Positions 36,101-46,122 of a stretch of DNA of 64,000 bases are shown piece by piece. Positions within the stretch are counted from its first letter, which is position 1. Every line of letters starts with the position of its first letter. The stretch is taken from assembly GCA_033032175.1 (NCBI GenBank), contig CM065313.1, positions 310,001 through 374,000 on the forward strand, written 5' to 3'. The notes below the pieces were generated by a model. That model was not told the origin of the DNA and did not search any database. It saw only the letters and a list, made by a program, of their open reading frames with translations. The stretch is from Saturnia japonica. Taxonomy: Eukaryota; Arthropoda; Insecta; Lepidoptera; Saturniidae. The position numbers were made by a program, and so were the translations under genes.

Positions 36101-37182
36101 AACAAAGTTTCTACTAACGATTGTGCTCACACTCAGTAGGTTAGCTGCTAACCCAGGTACATACATTACACCTCTTATTGAAACACCCATCTTCTTATTA
36201 ACCACATTACCAACTATCTTACCAAATACTGTTTCTCTATTTGCACAAGCTACCTCTACTTCTTTGCCTAATTTTTTAAAGTCCGTTAACCATTCTCTTC
36301 TGTTCGTCATATGGTTAGAGGCTCCAGAGTCAATTATCCAATCTCCAGATCTTTGTTTCCCTGTAGTCGCCATCGCCAATGACGTCAAAGCATCCTTCTT
36401 CGACTTTGGGTTCTTTGGACAATCTTTCGCTTTGTGAGGCCCATCACAGATGAAGCATTTTATTGTACGAAATTTAGTCGCACTCCACTTCTGTTGTTTA
36501 TTATTTTTACTTTTGTTTTTAGCTTGTAAAGCATTCGTCGCAGTACTCGAACCTGCTTGATAGGCGTCCTCCATTTGAAACAGCTTAGCTTTTACGTAAT
36601 CAGTGGTTAATTCTATGTTTGTGTTTTCTATTGCTAGTCTCATGGGTTGGAATGTCTCCGTTAACCCCTGTAGCATCAAGGTTGCAAGTAGTTCATCATC
36701 TAAATCCTTGCCAAGATCACGAAACTGCTGTGCTACAATCATCATGGCCGTTACGTAGTCTCTCACTGTAGAAAATTGCTCCAATTTCAGGTTCACCAAT
36801 TTCGAGAGCAGTTTGCATCGATTATTCAGGCCCTTATCCTCGAAAGCGGCATTTAGAGCATCCCATGCCTCCTTTGCAAACTTCGCGTGGCGAACGTGGA
36901 CCAAACAATGTGCCTTCCCATCAAGCAGATTTTTGCTCTGGCCTTTTGATCCCTTTTACAGCCTGAGATATCACTTGCAGCCGGTGTTGTCATCGTATAC
37001 TCCCACAAATCTTCATGGATTAAGTAAAGTTCCATCATGAACTTCCACGTGTTATAATCAGTACTACCATCAAGCTTCTCCATTGTTGGTAGGCTCGAAC
37101 TCATGTTACCTCCTTGGAAAGCGTCTAATTTTTCATTCACGCTAACTGTGTTTACATTATTCCCATTTCCAAAATCTGTCAT
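33190..37182 (-). pseudogene. copia Gag-Pol, broken reading frame
   Basis: Read on the minus strand, the Gag start is at 37182. A zinc knuckle (CFICDGPHKAKDC) and protease motif (DSGASNHM) follow. The integrase has LIHTDVCGP and HNEVAER. Reverse transcriptase has YVDDILI near 34110-34130, and RNase H has YADADYAGD and STAEAEY. The frame is broken by a shift near 36930, an in-frame TAA at 35597-35599, and shifts near 34400, 34080 and 33440. The second integrase acidic residue reads SNNG rather than the usual SDNG, a catalytic change. The knuckle has three residues, not four, before His. No complete protein can be made, so the copy is not autonomous. Confidence 0.93.
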
Positions 37183-37202
37183 TATTCATCGTTTTCCATA
37201 AA

Positions 37203-37220
37203 TGCTGGGCATACATAACC
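37203..37220 (-). other. copia primer-binding site
   Basis: Directly inside the 5' LTR, the minus strand reads ggttatgtatgcccagca. Drosophila copia uses an internal fragment of initiator-Met tRNA whose complement has ggttatg joined to gcccag. Here two to three extra bases split that match. Confidence 0.55.
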
Positions 37221-37560
37221 TGTTAGTATTGCCGATGTAGCAATCTAGTGTGTTTGTTCACACCATAAGCAGAGTCTTATATGAAAACACAGTTTTAGCC
37301 AGGAATCGTATGAATATTATATTTCATTATTTGTAGTTATAGCAAATAATAAACAATTTGGAATAGGTAACAATATTAGCTAATTATATCACGATATGTT
37401 AGAAAATATATATTTGTATCTCAAACAATATATTATATTTTCTCACTTGACATTTTTTAGTTGACAAGACATTTAAAACATTATTTTTTATAAATAAAAA
37501 ACATACAATGATATGCAAAGAGATTATACTAGTTTATATCAAAACCTCTTTGCTTCAACA
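37221..37560 (-). repeat. 5' LTR of the copia element
   Basis: This is 340 bp, nearly identical to 32792-33132. It should hold the promoter of the element. The flanking ttatt copy follows at 37561. Confidence 0.95.
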
Positions 37561-37565
37561 TTATT

Positions 37566-38337
37566 ATATTGATTTTTAGTTAAACTAATGCATTTTTCAA
37601 CTTACAATAGAATTATGAATGTAAAAATGTAGGTACGTACTGTACTGCGAAATACAGAACAGTTTTGATTTTCCCCAGTTAACTAACTTCCTTGAATTGA
37701 TATTCTACAGGCAAAGGGTAAGTTTAACTGAATTCCAATAGTGTCGAGAAACTGTAGAGTAAGCACTTGTAATTTGAATATCTGATTGTGTCCGGACAAG
37801 AGATGAATACTGCTCTCGAAATATTATATTTCTTTTAGTTACTTTTACTTGGGTTTTCATAGTTATAACTTACGTTAACTTGTTTTGTAGTATAGTCATA
37901 GGGTGGTGTAAACTGTTGAATAACAATGCGCATCTCCTTTCTTATAAAATCTATGTCTATGATTTAAAACGAAAATGTATATTGAGTTGCTATGATACAA
38001 ACATTAAGAAAAGAAATATGATAAAAAAGAAAAGTGGTTTATTTAAAAATCGACCCGTAATCCTCCTCCTCAACATAAACTATCGTGATGGAGTAATGAA
38101 CGTTACCATTTTGTACTTAAGGTATTACTTACGACTTCACTAAGTAAATCAATCACAACTATCATAAGTAATTATAAGAAAAATAATGTTGAAAATAACG
38201 TAAAGTTAGAGATTAGTTACGACCTGGACTCCTCGGGAATACTAATATAAATTTTATAGAATTTCCAGTAACTAAGTCTTCAGTGATACTGGTTATACTA
38301 TGTGGGAAAATAAGATTTTTTTAAATTATTTAGATTT
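37566..38337. other. intergenic, no gene seen
   Basis: This is AT-rich sequence with one featureless 87-codon open frame (37880-38143). Confidence 0.35.
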
Positions 38338-38876
38338 ATACATTGACTAAGGTATTTTTGTAGTGTAATTTGTATTTATTTTTCAAAATACCTCAGTGCC
38401 TCAAGACGAAAGTCTTTGACCAGTGTGTGTTGCCAGTGATGACATACGGCACAGAGACGTGGTCGCTCACTGTGGGCCTCATAAGAAAGCTCAAGGCCGC
38501 TCAGCGAGCTATGGAGAGGGCTATGCTTGGTGTTTCTCTACGAGATCGAATCAGAAATGAGGAGATCCGTAGACAAACTAAGGTAACCGACATAGCCAAA
38601 AGGATTAGCAAGTTGAAGTGGCAGTGGGCGGGGCACATAGTTCGGAGAACTGACGGCCATTGGGGCAGAAAGGTTCTCGTGTGGAGACCACGCACCGGAA
38701 AGCGCAGCGTAGGACGGCCCCCCACTAGATGGAAAGACGACCTAATAAAGGCCGCTGGGAGCCGTTGGGTGCAGGCCGCACAAGATCGGTCGCTCTGGAG
38801 ATCTATGGGGGAGGCCTATGTTCAGCAGTGGACGTCCTGCGGCTGAAATGATGATGATGATGATGATACATTGACT
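38338..38876 (+). mobile_element. short RTE-derived retroelement with 11-bp target duplication
   Basis: The repeat atacattgact occurs at 38338-38348 and 38866-38876. Between them lie about 40 bp of non-RTE leader, the C-terminal part of an RTE reverse transcriptase, and a tail of ATG repeats (38849-38865), which is typical of RTE elements. The whole insertion is about 517 bp. The 5' leader is also found in the relic at 53575-54040, which argues for a defined short family rather than random truncation. Confidence 0.75.
38382..38846 (+). pseudogene. RTE reverse transcriptase C-terminal fragment
   Basis: The frame encodes the last roughly 155 residues of an RTE-type LINE protein. It runs from KIPQCLKTKVFDQCVL through MTYGTETWSL, WQWAGHIVRRTDG and GRPPTRWKDD to EAYVQQWTSCG. 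There is no stop inside it. It lacks the polymerase active site, so it cannot act alone. The frame has no ATG near its start and a TTG is the first codon of the open stretch. Compared with the family it is about one sixth of full length. Confidence 0.85.
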
Positions 38877-40948
38877 TCTGGTACAGTTGTGTTATTGACT
38901 AATATACTCTCAAACAAATGACAAGTAGTTTTGACAATCAGACCGTGGCATAAATACGTTGGTAAAGCCTCTTTACAGATCCGCTGTCATGCCCACCTTC
39001 TCCTGTGGCAATTCAAGCCTAGGTCCGTACCCTAGGCGTGGAGCCCTTGCGTCTAGCATCCGCTTGCACGATACAAGTGACAATGCACTTGTATTCACTA
39101 GCTACCCACTTATACCATTAAATTTAACCTCTCACTTGTGCACTCCACACAGGTACATAGGTTCTTTAAGGGACTTTTTTTGTACTAGTTAGTGAAGACA
39201 AAAATTGACAGATCACTAAATACATAAACACATGTTCCTTTCTTCCACCCAGGAGGCAGGGACATGTATATATGATCAGTCAAACAGATAAACAGATAAA
39301 AATATGTTAGTTTAGCTCGAATTCTACGGATAGGAAATTAGTCAGATCGCAACTTTTTCGCATGATAGGCATTAGTTCGGCCACTTTGGTACCCTTGTGC
39401 ATGTTGCCTCGGATTCGCAGCTAAATGCCTTAAGCGCTCGCCCCCAAACCTCAGTAAAGCAGTAAAAGCCGTTAGAGGCTCCAGGATTCATAAGGCTAAC
39501 AGTATATATAGTCAGTCAGAAAAAAAATGTCTCGATAGATCAGAAGTCATCCAGTCGCAGACATGGCACGGCAGTGCTCTGAACTGTCTACACAATTTAT
39601 TTTACGCTCCCACAAATATGTTGTGTTGCAGTGTTGTAACGTTCATAAGTAAATTCTTAGAGACTAAATTGAATGAATTATTTTTGATTTTGTTTCTTTT
39701 TTTAAGATTCATTTCACAAAACTGGTTACTATTATAAATTCTATTATGGTAACCCTTAAAAATAAACTTGCCTTTGAAAATTGTAACCTACTAGATGTGA
39801 AACTAACATTTATTTTATACGAGAGTTATTAAAATTATACTTTAAAATAAAAACTATGTAACTAACTTCTTGGAAATGTACATTGGCTCGCATCGTGAGA
39901 TGGCGAGATCGCAGTAAGGCCTGTGATAGTCGGGCTAATGGCAGGTGCAATCGTTTTGCGCAGGCGATGCGCCGCCCCTAGCTCTGCTGGCACGTAGGCC
40001 AGTCTGCTTCGTGCTTTGGCCGTGAACTTTATTTTGTATGTTCTACGTCATTCTGAACGTTCGGCTAGCGATGAGATATACATACGTGATTTACGGTGGT
40101 TGAATTTTTTGTATTGTATAACTTTGAGTTAGTGTACCAGGAGGTTTTTATGAAGTGATTGCTTGAGTAATAGTGTCCTTTGGGGTTGAGGCTGCCACAC
40201 ACACATACATACAGTTCACTCCACAAAAAAAAATACTTCACAATCTGTAGTCCAGGTCGACGGGGCAAGCTCAAGGTCACCGCCTGCTCCTGACGAGGTG
40301 AGTCTCTTTTTTTGATGTTAGCAATAATTACTGTGTACCGCAGCAATAGCTTCGAGAGGGATTGATTCGCGATTGATTGAATTAAGGGCCCAGCACATAT
40401 TACGCGAACCTTCTCGAACAAAACCAATAAAAATAATATTAATTAAGTTCAGAATATAATTTGGTTTTATTTAGACTTAATTGGGGCTAAAGAATTATAG
40501 AAAATATCAAATTCAGATCGAATACTACGATCTATAGCGCAATATATGGTAAAGTAATAATAGAGTAGTAATAAAGGTTAAAGTGTTGGCCAGTATTTGT
40601 ATTTGTATTTGTGGAATTTATTCCATTAACATTATAATTAAATATTTTAAGTAGTAACCGGTGTCAAGATTTTTCGATAGTTTACAGTCAATCTAAATCG
40701 AACAAGGCAAATATATACAAATATTCATTTAGCTTAGAATAAAACAAAGATTAATTAAAAAGATTTACCTAAATGTTACAGTGTGAACTGTTTTGTCAAT
40801 CATATAAACATATATTATATGTTAAAATTCATATACAGTTCATGTATTGTTGCACAAACAAACTTAAAATCTCTTACAACGTTACAACCATTAAAATCTA
40901 AATAGCTATAAAATCACACCCGACAATGTTCACGTTGTTCAACCCCAA
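38877..40948. other. intergenic with worn repeats
   Basis: A GC-richer part at 38960-39180 and another at 39360-39480 look like repeat fragments that I cannot name. A patch at 39890-40030 is also GC-rich. I saw no credible gene. Confidence 0.35.
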
Positions 40949-40961
40949 CCCCCCCCCCCCC
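40949..40961. repeat. poly-C run of 13 bases
   Basis: A C-rich tract runs from 40943 with a 13-base uninterrupted C run, flanked by cacccg. It is a simple repeat. Confidence 0.8.
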
Positions 40962-43900
40962 ACCCGTTCCGCATCCCCCGGTATAGCTTCACGACGAATA
41001 TTCGACGAGGAATTTATTATTCCCACAAAACTCGTAAAAGTGTAGTCATTTCACACTAAAAACGCCAAAACACCAACGTAACTTGATACCTTTCCCCTTT
41101 TCGTTCCTTACAAAATGACGATAGATGGGAGATTACTCTCTTAGCTGAGGGTCTACGTAAAATGGTAATGCAGTATACATTGCAATGGTACAATGTAGTG
41201 ATCTGATGTCTGTGTTCTTGGCAAGTAAATAACTTAACACAAAGTGATACAAAGAACCTTTTACAGTTTAAAAAAATGAATATATTTTCGAAAATTTTAA
41301 TAATTATTAAGTTTTCGAATCGTATCGTCATAAAGATTTTAATATTCGTCTAAGTGGTATTTAATGAGAAAAAACATAGAAAACAAAGATAACAAAGATT
41401 CGGAAGACTCTACACTACTGGACATAAGAAATTGTCACTAAGTCGCATCGTATTGATAAAACGAGGGCGTTGGGAGTTAGGAGGCTTAAATAGACATTAT
41501 AAGACTTGAAACACCCGAGCCAACCTCACTTGCATGTGGTGCAACTGATCATTAATAAACGAAGATATGGCGATAACGAGCTGATAAGCTGGTTAGATGG
41601 ACTGGATCGCGACCATCTTGCATATAGTGAAAATTCCGTCATAGACATTCGCTTACGCGCATTGCGTTTCAGAATCGGCCGGAGCATATTCAGTTTCTAT
41701 TCGTGGATGTATTGTCGATCTCTTGGTGGTCATTGTTGTTTTTCTATTGCTATGCTTACCACCATGAACCATGTACCAGGTATCGATCTGTAATTATGTC
41801 GTGCTACTTTTAAAAAACAAGTTAGTTAAAATAAAACTGTAAAAAGCGAAGCAGATATGATTCGGCCCCAAAGATGTGGTTAGCGTTCAACTCAGTCCGT
41901 AAAAGTAAAAAACTATTTTAATACTGGCCTCAGTTTAGATTTTGCACTTTTTTGATGGTTTAAATGGCTGTAGTGACTACTTAACATCATTTGGATTACA
42001 TAGGTTAACTACTCCATAGCATAAAAAGAATCTCACCTACATCAACTCTGAAAGTATTTACACTTCTTTTTTTACTGGATTTATTATTTTAGTGCGATTC
42101 ATATCTATTTTTATATTGGACATTGTTACTGAACTAAAGATATCCCATTTAAAGCCGATGAAGATCATAAATGCCAACACGATAATTAAGTTTTTTTCCT
42201 CAGATACTGAAGACATTGAATACTACGTATTTTGTGCGCTAACAATTATTTACCATAGAAAAATTGTTATACATATATACAAATTTTTTTCCTTCTAAGT
42301 ATTCCATGCATTAATGTTTATCAGTTTCCTTATTCGCAATGTTAGTTGTTAGTTGTATTATTCCAAGACCAATAATATGATTAAGTGCTGTTATTGTTGG
42401 TTATGGGTTTCCTGCTCTGCTAACTTGGGCACGTGTGCGTCCGTTTTGATATTACCCTCAGCCATGGAACAATCCTTGTATTTGTTATCAAAACGTAATT
42501 TAAATACTTTAACGAGATTGAAATATGTACTTCTATCTAGATTCTACCTACAGTGGGTAAACTGTAGATAATTTATTAAGAGTCACCATCTCAGTCCCGA
42601 CTAATATCAAAAGTAATTAGCCTCAATAGTAAAATACAGTTCTATTATTTACACATTTAAAAAATGTTATAATGATAATTATTGTCGAAACAAGACAATG
42701 GTTGTGTTTGAACGAAGCAGAAAAGTTTTATTAGTTTTGTTTGGAAATTCATAACTGCAGAGACCCGCTTTCTTAACTATGAAGTTTTCAAATATCATTA
42801 ATAATAACGTCTATGTTGAAATCTGTTGATAAAAAGTGTTGAACTGAGGTGTTTTGGATATAAGAATAACAACTTCGAATTTGATGTTACTACTGCGAAC
42901 AGAGCAGTGTGTATTAAACACACATAATTATGCATGTAAAATTAAAGAAGTTACATAATGGAATGGTTAATTTTACGGCGAGTGCATTTTAATGAACAAT
43001 CGTGCATTATCTCGTTTCTGTAATTAACTTTATGTGATGAACTCGCGGTTAATTTTAACAAAATATATTATCAGTAAACATTTTGATTGAGTGTTGTTTG
43101 TTCCTTCATAAATAATGACCATTTATGTTTATTCATTAATTGTATGATATATGTATATATATAATATATATATATATAAGTATAATCTTCCGCTATCGAA
43201 ATTACTATTACAAAGTAAATCAAGGAACTAAACGTGGATATCTTCCGAACATTTTAAATGTATGTAGCAGTTAGTAGTAGTTTTCAGTTCGCGATCGGTT
43301 GGAACTTGTAACTGAGTTAAATTGAAATTTTCGCAACTTGTTCGTGCGAGCTGCGAAGTTTCCGTGACGACCTGATAGCCTGGTCCCGCGCGGTCGCGGT
43401 GCGATCTGGCACCATTACAGCAAGCATAGGTACTAATATCTCAGAGGTTATCTGGAAATGGTGCGTGCGTACTTCTCTGTGTGGGAGTTATTTTATTTCT
43501 AATAATTTCTGCGCTAAAGGAACTATCTTCCGGCCATTGTGTTCCCTCTTTACTACAACATGAGTCCTTCAAACATAACGTGAAGAGATATTCAAGCAAG
43601 CTGGCATGTCAGTGGCGATCCTCAACGGATTCTCGATCTATCGGTGGTCGCTGATGATGTTGGATTGTTACACAGCCGCAACTTTGTTGTGTTACGATTA
43701 CATGAAAAAAATACAACCAAAAGACGTTCTTAATTTTCGTTTACGATACGAATTTGTACAAACGTAATTTAAACGTACGTTTGGTTTTAGTAATCTATAT
43801 TAGGGCAAATAACTAATTTTTCAATAACATAGTATTTATTGTAAATTATTGAGTAAACAGATCCTTGTTTACTCTTTACTATAATTGTAATATTGCAACC

Positions 43901-44237
43901 AATTATCATGTCACAATGCCACATGATGACATCCGCGGCCTATACTTTAGCCAATTCCTTGAAAAGTGCAACAGTTTTAATGTCAAATATTTGTTCGCCT
44001 AATGCGACGTATAAGTCACTTAACGTATAAATGCTAATTCGATACATTTAATACGACATTAAAATTGTAAATTTATTGCATTCAGGGTTTTCTTTCACAC
44101 GATACAGTTTTACGAGGTTACGTGTATCGTATTATGTGAATCTATATTTGATGATATATTTCCAAAGCCCGTCTGCAATCGCATTTTGCCGATATTATCT
44201 TCTGTATATCGTTTGGCTACTTTTTAAATATTGTTAA
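40962..44237. other. intergenic, no gene seen
   Basis: This is AT-rich sequence. A TA-rich microsatellite lies at 43147-43184 and a GC-richer patch at 43360-43420. The 95-codon frame at 41506-41793 ends in text shared with a repeat near 62815, so it is not a gene. Confidence 0.4.
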
Positions 44238-44602
44238 ACTAGCTGACCCGCGCAACTTCTTCTTTGTAACATAAGAGAGGGAGAGAGAGAGGTGAGCACT
44301 TATAATATAATTCTAAAGGAGCTGAAATTTCCTTTTTATTATCTACAAACCATTTGAGCACCAATCGCCCTCCTCTCCCCACATGACCGCTTGCCTCTCA
44401 CATCATTTTGCGTAATAAAAAAGCGCGCGCGGTATTTAATTATTATTTTGCTACAGAGCTAATTTAAAACAATGATATCTCCTAAGATGTTCATTGAAAT
44501 TAAATCATGTAAACGGCAAAACTAAATACTTGTGATGAATAACGTATTTATTATGATAAGGATTAATACCATGTTTATAAAAACACCTTCGCAAATAAAA
44601 AA
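44238..44602 (-). mobile_element. Helitron-like element, 3' half
   Basis: The plus strand shows ctagctgacccgcgcaactt at 44240-44259, the reverse of a CTAG Helitron end. Inner text matches 26710-27010, including gtgatgaataac and gataaggattaatacc. It is cut off by the element that starts at 44603. Confidence 0.6.
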
Positions 44603-44857
44603 TCTATACTAATATTATATAGCTGAAGAGTTTGTTTGTTTGTTTGGTTGAACGCGCTAATCTCAGGAACTAATGGTTCTAATGGAAACATTATTTTAGT
44701 GTTGGATTGCCCATTTATCTAGATAAGTATATATAACATCACGCTACGACCAATAGGAGCGGAGTATTAATGAAAAATGTTGCAAAAACGGGGAATATTT
44801 ATTCATTTTGAGAGCTTCCATTAATATGACGCAGGCGAAGTTGCGCGGGTCAGCTAG
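44603..44857 (+). mobile_element. complete short Helitron-like element (255 bp)
   Basis: It begins tctatactaatattatatag and ends gcgcgggtcagCTAG, with A before and T after, the standard Helitron A/T insertion. No open frame for a Rep/helicase is present, so it is non-autonomous. It sits inside an older, oppositely oriented element of the same group. Confidence 0.7.
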
Positions 44858-44939
44858 TATAGAATAATTCGCAAATAAATAAGGAATACATTTTCCTCGT
44901 TTTTGTAACAGTTTTAACAGAGTATTAAGAAATTCAACA

Positions 44940-45193
44940 TACTATTACGCCTGTATTCCCCGAAGGGTTAGGCAGAGGTGTACTAATGTATACTCACAGT
45001 TCGCCGAGTATGTTTATAGGGTCCATGTAATAGGGGGCGAGTCTATTGCCATTAATCGGTCACGAAGCCAAACTCCGAGCTGCTACTGAAAATTTCATAG
45101 GAAAAAGCGCAATAACACTTTGCTCGACCTGGGAATCGAACTCAGGACCTCGATCATAGCAGTCGCGCTTAAGACCACTAGGCTAACGAGGCA
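44940..45193 (-). repeat. tRNA-derived SINE
   Basis: On the minus strand the head reads gcctcgttagcctagtgg (A box tagcctagtgg, complement of 45175-45185). A B box gagttcgattcc (complement of 45132-45143) follows about 30 bases later, the spacing of a tRNA gene. The rest is a SINE body, ending in ccttcggggaatacaggcgt (complement of 44951-44970). RNA polymerase III would transcribe such a unit, and a partner LINE would mobilise it. Confidence 0.75.
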
Positions 45194-45242
45194 GTTAAAA
45201 AAATTAAAAGAAAATCATTTCAGGTAAATTATTCTACGTTAC

Positions 45243-46122
45243 AGCAGTTATTTAAAGCAGGGGCACTATGTCTGGAACTTCCTCGTGGTTTGCCCTTGGC
45301 AACGTCAATCTTTATGACTGGGGGCCAATACCAGACCGATGGCGCCCTTCCCCTGTACCCTTCTGATTATCAGAGGAGACAGGGGATGGGGCAAGAGTGG
45401 GCCCACTTAGGCTCGCCCACAACAGACGGCGACCTTTTTTAAAAAATTGAGAGAATACAACCTCTTTAAAAATCGCCGACGGTGGTAGAGAAAACCACCT
45501 TAAAATTACGGATGAACAGCGGGTGGAGAAACCCACCCTTTAAAAATCATGGGCGGACGGTGGAAGACAACCACTTTAAAAAAGTACCGTGGAAGACAAC
45601 CTCGTTATAAAATTACCTCAAGGAGGTGGAGAAATCCACCAGTATAAAAAATCAAGGACGAACGGTAAAAAAAACCACCTTAAGAATTACCGAGGAAGAC
45701 AACCGCGTTATAAAATAACTAGAGGGTCGAGGATGAGCACCTCGTTAAAAAATCATGGCCGGATTTGCAAGGATAGAAGAATTGAACGACGGCAGAGAAG
45801 AAAACCTCTATAAAAAACCCAACGTCAAACGGGCGGGGGAGGAGGAGCGTTCATTCGCCACTTCCCCCTGCCATGCCAAACCAAGGAGAGATGGGTTGGG
45901 AAGCCTGTCTTCCCATTGCACTGGTTCGACAGTCGAAGAGACAGTTCCGTTGGCGGTCCTTCCAGGCCTTGCCGTCGGGGGACGAGGTAGAATGCTACTA
46001 GCGGACCCGTGTCGCCTCATCGTTTTAGCGAGTATGAGTCTCACATAATCACTCGTCCTCCCGGTTGTGTATCCATGACAGGTTTCTCCATGTTAAAAAA
46101 ATAATTATTTTAAGCAGTTATT
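45243..46122 (+). mobile_element. non-autonomous LINE-like element with hairpin array
   Basis: A 10-bp direct repeat, agcagttatt, lies at 45243-45252 and 46113-46122. The insert begins around ggggcactatgtctggaac and has a GC-rich 5' part to 45440. A hairpin array follows (45450-45810), then a 3' part like a lepidopteran R1-type LINE 3' UTR (gcgagtatgagtctcac at 46028-46044). An A-rich end lies at 46094-46100. No reverse transcriptase is present. At 860 bp it looks like a complete parasite of a LINE rather than a 5'-truncated one. Confidence 0.65.
45450..45810 (+). repeat. array of about nine small hairpins
   Basis: Short stems with loops of the type agaaa or aagacaa recur every 27-66 bp (mean about 38). 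Perfect stems include GGTGGT/ACCACC at 45481-45499, GGGTGG/CCACCC at 45521-45538, GTGG/CCAC at 45560-45574, GGTGGA/TCCACC at 45625-45640 with a GAAA loop, CGAGG/CCTCG at 45728-45744 and AGAG/CTCT at 45794-45809. Weaker members lie at 45589, 45664 and 45691. Each stem is followed by tttaaaaat-like sequence. A higher repeat of about 103 bp is visible (45522-45616 against 45625-45719). Confidence 0.75.

Larger units (their letters stand above)
32787..37565 (-). mobile_element. copia (Ty1/copia) LTR retrotransposon, complete but inactive
   Basis: Two LTRs (32792-33132 and 37221-37560) flank a gag-pol region on the minus strand. The 5-bp target duplication ttatt lies at 32787-32791 and 37561-37565. 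A polypurine tract (aaggaggag, complement of 33133-33141) borders the 3' LTR. The region next to the 5' LTR starts ggttatg and includes gcccagca. That resembles the initiator-Met tRNA fragment site known from Drosophila copia, with a small insertion. The LTRs differ at roughly 10 of 340 positions, so the insertion is fairly young. Confidence 0.95.

Noticed and set aside
36123..37040. Plus-strand open frames of 75-104 codons inside the copia element
   Set aside because: They lie opposite the recognisable copia Gag and protease sequence and have no features.
41506..41793. A 95-codon open frame
   Set aside because: Its 3' part resembles a dispersed repeat near 62815 and no domain or signal peptide is visible.
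43147..43184. TA-rich stretch as a promoter or origin
   Set aside because: It is a plain TA microsatellite with no supporting gene nearby.
45130..45193. A minus-strand tRNA gene
   Set aside because: A and B boxes are good, but the sequence runs on into a SINE body and no full cloverleaf was apparent.
45589..46048. Basic, repetitive open frames in the hairpin-array element
   Set aside because: The repeats in the protein follow from the DNA repeat; the frames overlap each other and stop often. RNA structure explains the pattern better.
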